Below, piece after piece: positions 1 to 12,800 of a stretch of DNA of 64,000 nt (within the stretch, counting starts at the first letter, position 1; every line of letters starts with the position of its first letter). The DNA comes from Heterobilharzia americana (lineage: Eukaryota; Platyhelminthes; Trematoda; Strigeidida; Schistosomatidae). A model generated the notes under the pieces. The model worked only from the letters and a program-made list of their open reading frames with translations. It made no database searches and was not told where the DNA came from. The stretch is from NCBI GenBank assembly GCA_944470555.2, contig OX104128.1, forward strand, positions 43,445,920 to 43,509,919. Reading direction: 5' to 3'. The position numbers and the translations under genes are program-made.

Positions 1-545
1 ATTATTATACTCTTTAGATGTTTTTGTTTTTGTTTGGATCTCCATTAGTACACTCGTGAAATACTTGTAGATCACAAGGTATTACAGTTACTGTTGGTCA
101 TATTTAAGAGTTAATGTACAACCTTTTTATCGAATATGAAACAAGCGTTATTATTTCGATCCAACAAGTTAATTTCACTGGCAAAACAGTTCATTTTTGT
201 TTTTTGACAACCGAATTTGATTGTAAAGATCGGTGCTTAAACGAACTTATTCATGTGATTGTGCCAATAATTTCTCATTGAAGGCGAAAGCAGTTTCCAT
301 ACAGAGTATAGCATTATTAATTCAACTTACCGTTCATCATTTTACAGAAATTACTCGTTTTCTTCTCGTATTTGAATAGAATTTCGAATGCGTCATTAAT
401 TTTTTATCTCATTTCTTGCAAACATTCTAATGACATGACTTGACATTTTACTACTTCATTAATGATCATGAGTTTTTCTTTCTTTTCTTTTTATACTTAT
501 CAGACGTTCAATATTTCTGATAGTTTTTTCCGTCAACTTCCCAAG
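1..545. other. Intron sequence upstream of the first visible EXT2 exon
   Basis: I see no coding signal, RNA gene or recognisable repeat here. The first visible EXT2 exon is preceded by a pyrimidine-rich stretch (about 515-541), so this is best read as the 3' part of an EXT2 intron whose upstream exons lie outside the window. Confidence 0.6.
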
Positions 546-875
546 AGTTTGTCAACCATGTTAAATACCTCTTATTAGATTCTCGTAAATCAAATGCTGA
601 TTCGTCAAATACTATAATTATCTTAGATTATTCAAACCAATTCGATGTAACCTACGAAAAGCGTTTTGTGTTAGCTTCAGAATCGGAGTATCGTCAAGGT
701 GTTAAAAATGGATTAATTATTCAGAATCGTTATGCTCTAGTGAATATTGCCTAGTAGTTGATGCAGATAATGCGAATCGTTTTAATTTGTACGATAGTTT
801 AGCATGTGGTTGTATCCCGGTAATTGCGAATGATGATATTGTCCTACCTTTCTCTGAAGTTCTTGACTGGAATAA
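546..875 (+). CDS. EXT2: EXT2 exon: C-terminal part of the GT47 domain, with a frameshift
   Basis: The acceptor AG is at 544-545 and the donor GTAAGT follows 875, leaving two bases of a split codon. The 3' half reads SSEYCLVVD, then CGCIPVIANDDIVLPFSEVLDWN, the conserved end of the exostosin GT47 domain (human EXT2 has AGCVPV and LPFSEVLDW at this point). The 5' half (FVNHVKYLLLDS onward) is open in a different frame; the switch falls at the five-A run 704-708. One more A there would join the halves. The frame of the 5' half runs into TAG at about 754-756. Confidence 0.8.
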
Positions 876-3800
876 GTAAGTTTTGATTCATTTTCAAACT
901 TTTTTTCTAATGATGTAAGTATTCGATTATCACAGTTTGAATCACAGTGTTGAACCTATCATTCACGGTCACCTAATTAGCGTTAATTTTAGCCTCCTAT
1001 GTGCGGTATTGCTTATAGGTAATGATTTTCTGCAGGAAATATTTTTAATTCTTTCCACCGTTGTTAGTGATAGTTACTTTTCAAACATTAAAAATGCTTA
1101 GTTAGTAGGTTACTATTGTGATGGTAAAATAGGATAGAGATTGACTGTCTTATGTTTTCATCGCACTAAAATTTGATGCCATACAAGTGGTTTACACAAT
1201 GTCTGTAAATTGAAGATGAGCATCAGAATAAATTAGAAGAAGAATTGTTTTTTGTAAATGAAAGCTTACTGACGTGAAAATTTATGTCATTACTTCAGTC
1301 TTTCTGGTTGTTATTAAACTTTATTCTTGTCATATCACATTGTATGACACATTCATCTATACTTAATGTTTAAAGAAGTGAATACGGTCTGGTATGCCAC
1401 GTTTTTCAGTAATTACGTAAGATAGTGCCTCAGTTACTTACTAATTCATTTGAAATTCAAGTAAAAATGCACTCAGCAACTATATACATGTTAGTGTAGC
1501 AGGCGATGAGCTACAATTATTCTGTGACTGTTGATGATGATACTACTTGACTTCCCAGATCTTGGTAATTAGAGTAAGGTTCAAACTTACTATCCACCGG
1601 TTGAAGATCAAGCACCTAAACCAGTGAATCATGACTAAGAATTGTTTTTTTCTCGCCTAACCTAATGTATAACCATTATAATGCCCAACGTTTTTACGTT
1701 CTTTTGAATATCTCAGTTCAAATTTAGTGTGTTATTTTTAGGTGGACTGTAAATAAATGTTATCGTTCTTGTTGCACGCTATTAGCTAGAGTTGGCTATT
1801 TATGAGCTGATCGGTAGAAAACTATATGCATGGGTTCCGCGTTCGTTCTCTTTCATCAAGTTAGATGTATAACATTGGTTTTGCAGATTGTTGGTCTTAA
1901 TTTGAATAGCTATGTTTGAAGTTGTATAATTGTGGGATTAAATAATGCATGTTCGAAAGTAAGAGCTAGTATCAGCTGTTTTGAAAGTTGGTAGTGCAAC
2001 TTGTTGATGAGTGTTTGCGAACCTAACACGCATGTTTGTACCTCGTTGCTGACTATATTCAAGGATTCCCTTCAAAGCTGTCACTTATTTAAGCAACTAT
2101 TTCGTATAAAATTGGTTAGTGAACTTTAATCGGTGTTTACAGTCAACTGGAGAACTGTATCTGTTAATAACAATAATAATAATAACAATAACAATAACAA
2201 TAATAATAATAATGATAATGATAATCACTTTATTTCGGACAATAACTTTCAATACAGTCAGGAACTCTCAGCGTGATACTTCAACACATTTACATATTGT
2301 ACAATATTTTCAAATTAAAAAAAACCGTGACAATTAAATAATGTTATTGATGATGGTATCATAGGCAGTAATCCACAACAACCAGTAGCTTCTAGGTCAT
2401 CATCTAGTTTGTATGTTGTTGCACGCGGGTCAAGCAGAAAAGCACATGTAAGTTTGATGATGAAGGTTCATTCATCTAGTATGAATATTTGCTGTTCCAG
2501 TTACGTGTTCCTGAAGCAGCTACATGATGCACTGTTATGCGTTCATGGGCCAACTGCCGTCTACTGTAATATTTCCATGTAGTCTTGTTAGTAACCCATC
2601 TAACGATATGTTAAAGACATTTTAAGAGTGTGTGCGAGTATGTTTTACGACTAGTTGATATTTGAATGGTTAAAATAAGTAAAAGAGTAGCAATTTTGTG
2701 AAATATATTCGATTAAATATTTTTGGTAGTCCAAAATTTAAGCAGGTCGCCAATACGTTACAATCTAGTGAACAGTTCATACCAAAACTATTATGACATG
2801 GATATTAAGTCTTATTTTACAATGTTTATTTTATTTTATTTTTTTGTATTTAAGAAAGAATGAAGTGTGTTTGGTTTCAACTTTTTAAATTATCTAGAAT
2901 TGTTATTCGAATTCCGAGAGTTAAATTTCAAAAGATTCCATCCATTTTGTCAACATACTCATCAAGAGAGAAATTTCTTCTTCGCCAGCAAATACTGTTC
3001 ATCTATGAGCGTTACTTTTCTTCAGTGGAAAGAATTTTACTCACCACTTTGGATATACTGAATGATCGTGTGTTTCCGCAGTATTCGCGATCTTATGCTG
3101 AATGGAATTATCCCAATTATTCTAGAGTAATTGCATTTTGTTTAAACTCTTACACCATTTATTTTAGGAAACGAACTAATAATCAGTGTCTGCGTATTGG
3201 AACTCTTAAGTACTTTATTGCAACACACTTATTAGGTTGACAGAGACTTCTTTATGGGTATACAAATCACTAGCATATCTACTTACCTTTTTGACAAGAA
3301 ATGTTACATTTCATTTTGTAGAAGCGGTTTGTTACACACTTATCTTCATAAAGGCTATATATATATATATATCTGCATAAACACATGTGGCCTACGTCCA
3401 ACCTTCATATGACTTGTAATGTAAGCCTAATTAGAATCAAAATTATATGAAGTTAGTTAAAAAATCTCAGGGATCAGTAGTTGCAACTGGCATGAAGTAC
3501 AATTATTTACCAGCTGGGTGTACCTGCACCCCAGTGAGTGATATTGTTCCCACCGAGACTCGAACTCAATACCCTCCACTTCAAACCTAAAAGTTTTATA
3601 CACTGGGGGCACGAAAGCCACCTCTTGTGCAACGGTTATCAGTTGTTGTTGTTGTTGTTGGATACTCTTAATCTCCTGTTGTTATACTGGGTCAGGTAGT
3701 ATCCAGGTATTCACGCATGAACCCATCTGCCAACAGTGGTCGAGCAATTCGACCCAGTATTGTAACGGGGAATTACAAGTATCAAACTAAAATTGTTCAC

Positions 3801-6800
3801 TGTCACTGGTTTATTAGAACTCTAACACGCTAACTAATTCTATTAAAGTAACTTAGTAGTTGTGACGATTATTTGACTAACTGACAGATCAAAGTAGGAC
3901 CTTTCATTAAGTGTATCAGCTGAAGTTGCCAGTTTTTGATAAAACGCAGAAAAAAGATGCAAACTGATTTTAAAACTATCAGAGTGGAATGTGAGAAGAG
4001 AAAAATTAAATAGATAAGGTTTGATGAGGTGAGAAAAAGTAAATGAATCGGTGCTATTGCAAATCGTTTTTGAGCCATGTTATTCAGGTTCCCAAACAAT
4101 TGTTTCTTAATTCTGTGAGGACCTAAGCTTGTTAAGACTAGAAGCCAAAAGCCTGTGTATTGATGTGGTATCATGTTCTAGACATCTTTAGTTTTCTCCT
4201 TAATTCAGATATCGACCGATCTCCTAGCCATTCTAAGTTGGTAAAGGTTCATAACGTTATCGAAATCTTTGCCTTCTTTGTTAAGTACTGTATACTGTAC
4301 ACCGAAATTGTTCATTTTAGGATTACAGCTCATGTAGATTACGCTACGAAAATGAATGAATCCTGTACTCTTCCCATGTCTTCATCTTCCAACAGCCATA
4401 TCTGGGAACCGTGGAGTAGAACAACATAATTTTCAGTTGTCACCCTTTGATAGATAGCAGGACATCTCACAAGCACTATAGGTCATAATCACACGACAGT
4501 GTCAAAATTATATTTGCACTTATGAGCATCGATCACTTAAATCAAATTATGTCACTGTATTTGTCGTGATTCTCGCCTTCACTTCCATTCTTACATGCAC
4601 TGGGATGTTAATTTCTCTATTCGACATTTTTAAAGCTGTAAATTTAAAATAGTGTTACGGTGTCAGCTTAAAACATTTTTATACTGCGTAATGATTGAAA
4701 GCGAAGTGAAAATTTGGGCCATGGCATTATTCGGACCATTAACCACAGGAGTTTCCGGCTCAGTGCTCTACTAGATTTTTATTTCATTTCGACCAAGGTA
4801 TTTGCTCGAATGTTATCTGGTCAGCAGTCTGGTTCCATAGGTAAGTTAACAGAGCGCTTGTCGTGGAACCCCTATGGTTAGGATCCTTCTGCACCCCAAA
4901 TTTTTATTTCACCTTCAATTATCATGCAATATCAATGCAAATCTGCCAAATCATGGCTATGTCAAGTAGTCAAACTGATAAAACATTTTTGTTAACTTGT
5001 TATAGTTTTTTTTTTACTTACATTTCTCTTTTCAATTTCAGAGTGAATTTCCCATATCTCCAGTTTTATTTTATCCAGCTAAAGCTTTTCCACAAGCTGG
5101 ATTTACTGCTCTCATTCGAGCTCATAATCATTTTGCCCTACTTAGTACTCTGTTGAAATCAATACAGTCTGTAAAATTCCTACAACAGATTGTTGTTGTA
5201 TGGACAAATAAAATGTATCCGATTCCTGAATGTGAGTGTACGTGTTTCATCTCTTTTAGTTGGTTTTTAGCAAGTATTTAGCTACTACCTCAACCTTACT
5301 CGTAAATCAGGACATTGTTCATATCCAAAATAACATTGATAAGAATTCACTCAACTACAAAGTTGTCAATATTTACCGAGTTATTTGTAGGTGGTTATTA
5401 TTTACATGAACTAATCTCTTGATTTCTAATTTTAAATAAGCTAAATTTTAGCGCATTCCGTTCATTTCGGAGATTAATTAATTAATTTATTTTCGGTTTT
5501 TGTTGTTTATTGATAAGTGCACTACTTATCGAATTTCAGATGACGGTAATATAAGCGTAAAACGCGGTTGCTTTGGTAGAATGTAGTTCCATATTAGTTA
5601 TACTTATCTGGTATAGCATAAGGTCCAATAGTACCATTATTATTATTATTTCGGGACTCGTACAGCTGATTTGCAGTATAACATTGAACCGAGTTTTAAA
5701 AATTTAGGTTTACATTATGCAGAATTCCGAAAGAGAAAGGGTGAAAAAGATCAAACTCACTTGAAACCATTAAAACTGTTTCACTTGGTCGGTATATTTT
5801 CGGTGCATGAATCGTAGTAATGCTGGTTATTTCAAAAACAGATTACCAATGACTTAGTTTAAAAGGATTTTCTGTTTCTTTTTGCCCGTTACTTTAGCTA
5901 TACTATGGCCGTCACTAAAGGTACCTTTGAGTGTGGTTCGCTCTGCTTACGGTTCGGTAAATGGTCGATACTTTCCTTATCGACAAATAAGAACTGAAGC
6001 GGTTTTTTCTATCGAGGAGGACACGTGCCTACCGTCTGCTGAGTCAATTGAGCGTGCATTTGAGGTAGTCTAAATCGCTCTTTTAGTTTCTTTGAAACAT
6101 TTTAACTAATATTTTATAGCGCCGTTGTTCGTTGATGTAATAGCTAATAACTAGCAGAGTTGAATTTATTTTCCGCATAAGCATATATGCTGATCGAAAT
6201 TCAGTTTGAATCGTTCGTTGCTGTGTAGAAACTTTTATGAGCTGCTTTAATGAAATTGTAAATGGTACAGGTATTCATCTTAAAATTCTTGCTTTGTTAC
6301 TGTGAAATTGCGTGACATGGTCAATGAAGATGTAAGATATACACAGTGTGCATGTGCTTTAGTTATCACTCCAATGATAGTGTCAGGGACATATGTTGAA
6401 ACTGCAGTTCACTAGGTCATAAAGTGCTAAGCAAAGTAGGTATATCAGTCGATTCGATGGTATATCTCTGTTAAGATAAGTACAATGGTCTGCGTGAAAG
6501 ATTACACAACGCTTAAGCAAGGGTCATGAGGCTTGGTGTTCAGAACGCGGGAGTGGGATGGGAGCAGCAACTGCATCTAGCAATAGTCAGGTGTTCCAGC
6601 TCATCCGAGCCACTGGCAGCAAGAAGCCTGGTCTCAGTGAGACTGTCTGTGAGGTAGATGGTACACCGATAAACAATCTTCAAAGACACCTGGAACTCTA
6701 GGTGGATCACTTCGAAAAGCATTTTAACTGGCTCGTGGCTTTGGCATCATCAGTTTCAGTGTATCGTGCTCCATTTTCAGCTACCACTGACCCACCTGAC

Positions 6801-9800
6801 GAAGCAGAAATCCATAAGGAACTTCAAGTTCTGAAACGCCACAAGGCACCCAGCCCAGACAAATTATCCCAGGCTATTTTCAAGGATGAAGGGACGACTT
6901 TATTCAGGGGACTGATTAGATTGTTTCAGAATGTATAGCAGACTGAGAATGTTCCATCACTCTGGAATTAAGCCATCGTTGTGACCATCTTTAGAAAGGG
7001 TCTACGTAATGTATGCGACAATCATCGAGGTATTAGTCTGTTATCAGTCGCGTCGGAAATATTGGCTTATATGATACTTCACAGACTTTGAATAACGCAT
7101 GAAGAAATGTTTCGTGAGGAGCAGGCCGGGTTTCGTTCAGGTTGTAGATCTTTTGATCATGTTTACTCTCCGCCAGATGCTTGAACGTCGCCAGACGTAT
7201 TGCAGGTGAACAATCGTTGTGTTTCTTGACATTAGGGCTACCTTTGATTTGTTGGACAGAGCTGTACTCCGGAACTGAGGAGGAATTTGTTCACATCATG
7301 GAATCTCTATGTATATTAACACTTCAGGTAGACTGAGGGCATACAATCACCTGTCTCCTTTCCAAACCGGAAGTGGTGTTAGACAGGATTGCCAGATTTC
7401 TCCATTCCTCTTTAACTTTGCCATCGGTGACATTCTTGAGACAGCTCTTAAGGAGGTGCATGATAGCGGTGTAGATCCACTACCCGGAGAACGGCTGTTC
7501 GACCTTGAATATGCGGACGATGTCGTCTTACTGTGCGATAGCACACAGGCTACTTTATTCGCCTTAGTAAGTTGGCGATTAGTGTCCGTAGTGGTATGTG
7601 GTTTGCACCATCGAAGTGCAAAGTACTTTCGCAAGATTGGTAAGAGCGTATGCCTGCGCTCACCCTCGGTAGCGAGCCGTTGGAAGTAGTCAAAAAGTTT
7701 ATGTATCTGGGTAGTTGTGTGAGCGCTAGTGGAGGTTCGTGGTGAAGTTTCTAACCTCACACCGTCAATCTGGGCCACCTTTGGCGCCGTCACGACATTA
7801 GTGTGACCACAAAAGGTCGGGTTTACAACACTTCGGTGCTACGAGTTATGCTCCACACCTGTGAAACCTGTGCTGTCTGAGCTGAGGATGTGCGACAACT
7901 CTGTGCGTTCGATCGTTGCTGTCTCCGTGGGATTGCTTGTATATGGTTGCAACACCATGTTAGTAATTGTGAAGTATGACAGCGTGTGTGTGGGTATGGT
8001 AGACATCGTCATTCAGTAAGTGGTCATCTCGAAACAGCGGCTTCGGTGGTTTGGATACGTGTTGCTCATGTCGTCCCAACAGCTTCCACGCCGTTCATTG
8101 TTTGCAAGCCCTGGGTCTGGGACTCAACGGAGAAAGTGGAGGGGTGGTCAGTGTATGACGTGGCGCCGTGGGATGAAGGACAGTTGTATCGGGTTAGCTC
8201 CTCTTAGTGCAACATAACATCGTGGGTGGGGTCCAAGAGTTTACCAGCTCAGTGGCTTTAGGCGCCATCGGATATCGCTCAGAATCGAAACCAGTGCCGT
8301 TCATGCTATAGCTGTCCCCTATCTTCTGCTGCTGAGAAGTAATGAGTGTTTTGTTTTGAATGTACTGTACTGGTCTTGTAATCATTCTATTCTTATTGTT
8401 TTTCTTTCTTACTTATCCATTTCGCATCAATTTATGTCTTCCGAATGTTGTTATATTATTTTGCTCGGTGTATTTCTTGATGCCCTTGGTGTGCCGCTTT
8501 TGTGTTCTATTAGTAATAATAATGAATGCTTTCGTTGAGTTTTAAGAATATTTAGCCACTAAATAAATCAATACCTTAGGCTTAAGAAGTGGCAGATCAG
8601 AAAATACCTCAAGATGGTTAGTCCAAAACCACATTACCAGCTCACAAAGTCTATAGCTGTTCAGTTAACTGTAGGCTTCCTGGATATGACTCACGAAATA
8701 AGTGAAATCGATAATTGGAATTTATGACATGTGGATCAAAATAAACTGAAATGCATCTACACACCATTACTCTAAATCTCGAGCCTTTTATTTTATAGTT
8801 TTCCGTCTGTATTGTTCCCTTGTTTTATTGCTATTCTAATTTTTATTACTGTTCACGATATTATTCACATTTCTGTATTGGCTTTTGTTGACTTTCTCTC
8901 ACTAGTGTTAAAATGTGTCATCTTGAAGCGGTGTGTATTTGTGTTATTTATTTATTTTTTTGATTTCTGTTCTGTTTACTTTATTGTAACGACCTCCATA
9001 TGCATCATTGTGTCTGTGTTCCATGACTGATTGAGTAAACAAGATAAGCAGTTAGTTTACGATGTTGCACTGCGATATAAAGAATTGTTGGGTTAGAGTA
9101 TCATCTGTTCATCACGAGATTCCCAAACTTGAGACACCGTCAAATTGAGCTTAGTCCCACAACCGATGGATGTTCTTTTATGGGTTTATTGTTTTCGACT
9201 TTGCACAGCAGTGAAAAATTAGGGATAGCATCGTAAAATGTCTTGGTCAATTTTTCTTTCCTGATCATTCTCTCTTCCTACCTTTATTTCTTCATTTGTT
9301 CATATAATTCTGTGCTCTGCATTTCCCTGTACTGAGCACGTGTCGAATAAAATAAGTGGTATGTGACATGGAAAAGTCATTTCGAATCAAGATGTAGCTT
9401 AGGGTTTAAAAATGTCAACGACTAGAAGTAACCGTCTGACTGAGAAAATTAACATAGAACCTCTCAAATGCATCGGCTCCAGTCGCCACACTTAACAGTA
9501 ATACAGGAAATAGGTGGGTAGAAAAAAACGAGAGAATAAACAATCTGAAGATAAAGGTTAGTGTGAATATTCAAGCCTCCGATGTCAAAGAGCGAATCTA
9601 TCAGCGTCATTGTGACTGATTTTCAACCATGTCACCAAGAGTCCTCAACCGATAGCTGGCACCTTAACGTGGTGATCGGGCTTGCAAATCACAATGACTG
9701 GACGAGCTATCCTGGTGGAATGCTTGTTCTCTCGAGGACCTATCACGCCAGAAAGGTTTGTTGCATAGTGGCAAGACGAAAAACATTTACCAATATAGTG

Positions 9801-12800
9801 TATATTGCTGCGCTGTGACAGGGGGTCTGAGGGTCAAGTCGTAATCTTGGTATCTAGATGAGTGGGGTGTTGACAGCAGTAAAGTGTTTTCCTTCGATAA
9901 CCAGCAGTGCCACGCTAATGTTACCTTCCCTGTGGGAAGGGGGGATGTGAAACATTTGTCCCCAGAAATAACACATTCCCTCTGCTCTGCGGTCTCCCGG
10001 AGCTGACGGTACGGATTTCTCCTATCAGACGTTAAGACAACTGAACGACTAAAAGTACATTAAATGGTTCGACGACTTATTCAACGCTGAAGCTGTATGT
10101 CATAGATTCTAGTACCTTTGATGTTATGCACACCAACTGTTGGTAACTTCTGAATTCCAGCCTTTTTCTTCGAAGACAAATAATGGAGAAATTGCTTTCT
10201 GTTTACTATTTGATTATTGAATTCACGTTGATTAATGAAATCTCGCATTGCAAACTGAAAATTTTGGCGGGCAAAACTAAAATTTGTTTGATACCTAGAA
10301 AATACCCACATTGTCGGTTATAATTACTAAAAATAATAAATAAAACAGCTAGACTTTTGTACATAAACTTTTTGATTTACTGCTAATTGTAGGTTTTTAT
10401 CATCACTTCTTTTTTTCAAGCTATGGTGCCAAAATCCTGAACGATTAGTGAGTTTATCTGCGGGACAATCTGGACAGCTTGCCTGGCATTTCTTTAGTGA
10501 TAACCAATCATTTTCTGCTAGTTTTCCTGCTGTTTTTTTTAACAAGGTAAATGTTTGTCATTACTTGAGATATCTCTCTCCCCACAGTGATTATTATGAA
10601 ATGACTCGTTTATATTGTTTGTTCTGAGTGCATTTAATCATGTCATAGAACATGGACGTAACAGCAAAGAAAATATTTTCTCTCAATGGTTTCATTCACT
10701 AAAGCTGTACAATCGTGTATTTATAAGTATTAGAAACAAACAGTCAATTATGAATTAAACAGGGTCACGTGGCTACTGTAGTGTTTATTTGTTGAGTAAA
10801 GAGTTTCTAAAGACAAGGAGATTACTACTTCGGTCATGGTAAGGATTACGATTCCACGTAATGCTTTTGGACACAAAGAATAGGTTTAAAATTGTGAACT
10901 GCCGGCGATTCGGCCGTATCTAAATGAGGTAGTTGAAAGCCATTGGAATTGTAGGGAAGTGCTCTGTGAACTTCCTCGAAGGAACCACTTGAAGGGGTCA
11001 GATGTCTAGAGATGGTGAGTCGCTCAGAAATAGAACTGTTGATAATTTTGTATTTTTCCCTTAAACACTATAGTGGTCACGCGATTCAATTGGTTAGTCT
11101 TTGTTATTTTTTCGCCAAAGATTTTAAAAGAATGTGCTTTTCAGTAACTTCTTCTTAAGGTTCTATAGTTATGTGTCCATTATTGTGTAATTTGGCGTTA
11201 ACCCTATTGTGATTTCGTTGAATAGTTTGTGAATAATATTATTGGAGTTGAAAAAATCACTTCAGAAAAGTCGTGTGTGAACGTTATTGTCAGAATCAGT
11301 TATTACTGGAATTCAGTTGAAAATATTTGATTATCTAAACCATTATACGACCTAGGTAAGATAACATTTTAGTCAAACAATTGGAAGGTGTGGATGAAAT
11401 AAACAGAGATAATTTGAGGTATAACAGCTCGATAGAATGTATTATGTTATTGTGTGCGATAAGATTACCGAAATCTTCGTAAGAAGCCGTAAGTCTCTGA
11501 AGCCTTTCACAACCAATCCTTTTGTTTCGCAGGAAAGCACTTGAACCAACGTGTAAACAGCAGATTAATCGAAGAGACAAAAATCGATTGGATATTCAAA
11601 GCTAGAAAGACCTGGAAATAGTCTAGGCCATTGTAAATATGTAAAAATCCTTGTATTTTGTATATATATTTGACGTTGCGATACACCTGTTATCTTACCG
11701 CCTCTCCTACTTATCGAGAAAGCCGAGCGTCCATCGAGGAGTGTAGTCTGAAGGTTATTGTATAAGCATCCACCTATATGACTGAGGTTGTATCAGGTAG
11801 TCACTACAAGGTTAAAACAAGTGATGACTGGAATATAGCGGAGTTTTACTCATGTTAGGGAACAGAATAAGTAAAGAGAATTTAATAAAATTATTTCAGA
11901 TTATGTGGATGACGGTATATCTACAGTATGGGGCTGAAAATTACTTACATGGGGTAGGACACTTAGAAATTTATGAATCCTGAATTGGTCAAGGTAGTTG
12001 TAGTGATAGAGCGTTTCTGACCGCATAACCCAGATTGTCTAATACCGGTTCCTATCGCTTCTGCAATCTGAAAGCTTTTAAACCGGGTGATTTTTGGCAA
12101 GTTGGTGAGTAATTGAGAAAAAGAAAATTTTCGTTTGCCTTACGTATTTGTCAATCAGTCAATAATTCAAGATACAAATGACCCGAAAGTTACTATGGTC
12201 ATAGGATTTACACTACTGTAATAAATGAATAAGGAAAGTTAATGGAAAACTAGCTTTTGAACACAATTCTGGCCGCCACTTCTACATTGCCCTGGTAATT
12301 AGTGACTTTTTACTCTCCTACCCTTTCCAGAAATTTGCTTTGTGTTTACCTCCATCCGTTCTCATCGTTTTATTCTCAAAGTGACTATTGTTACTATTAC
12401 GATAATTTATCTCATGTACTTATCATTTTGTTTCGATAATGTTTGATCAAACGATTGGGTAACCGTGGAGAATATTTGTAGCTCAGGTGGACGGTCTTGG
12501 TTGTATTGTGTTCTTTGGGCTGGATTGTTTAATCGTGGAGCTTTCATCGTTTTTCTAGACACCATCGTCAGCACTGATTTCAGTTTGGAATCAAATTCAC
12601 AATGGAAAAGGGATCGAACAACCAACTACCACTCCTGGAAGTTTTAACCAGTAGAACGAATGCCGTAAAACTGGAAACCCAAGTGTACAGGAAGCCAATA
12701 CACACTGATCAAATCCTCAACTACAGTAACAACAACCCATCAACGTATAAAATTAGTTTTGGGCAGACTATATTCAGAAGAACGAGAACACACTTCATTA

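Noticed and set aside
7347..7793. 148-codon - strand open frame
   Set aside because: Antisense of the SR2-like reverse transcriptase, which has clear motifs on the + strand.
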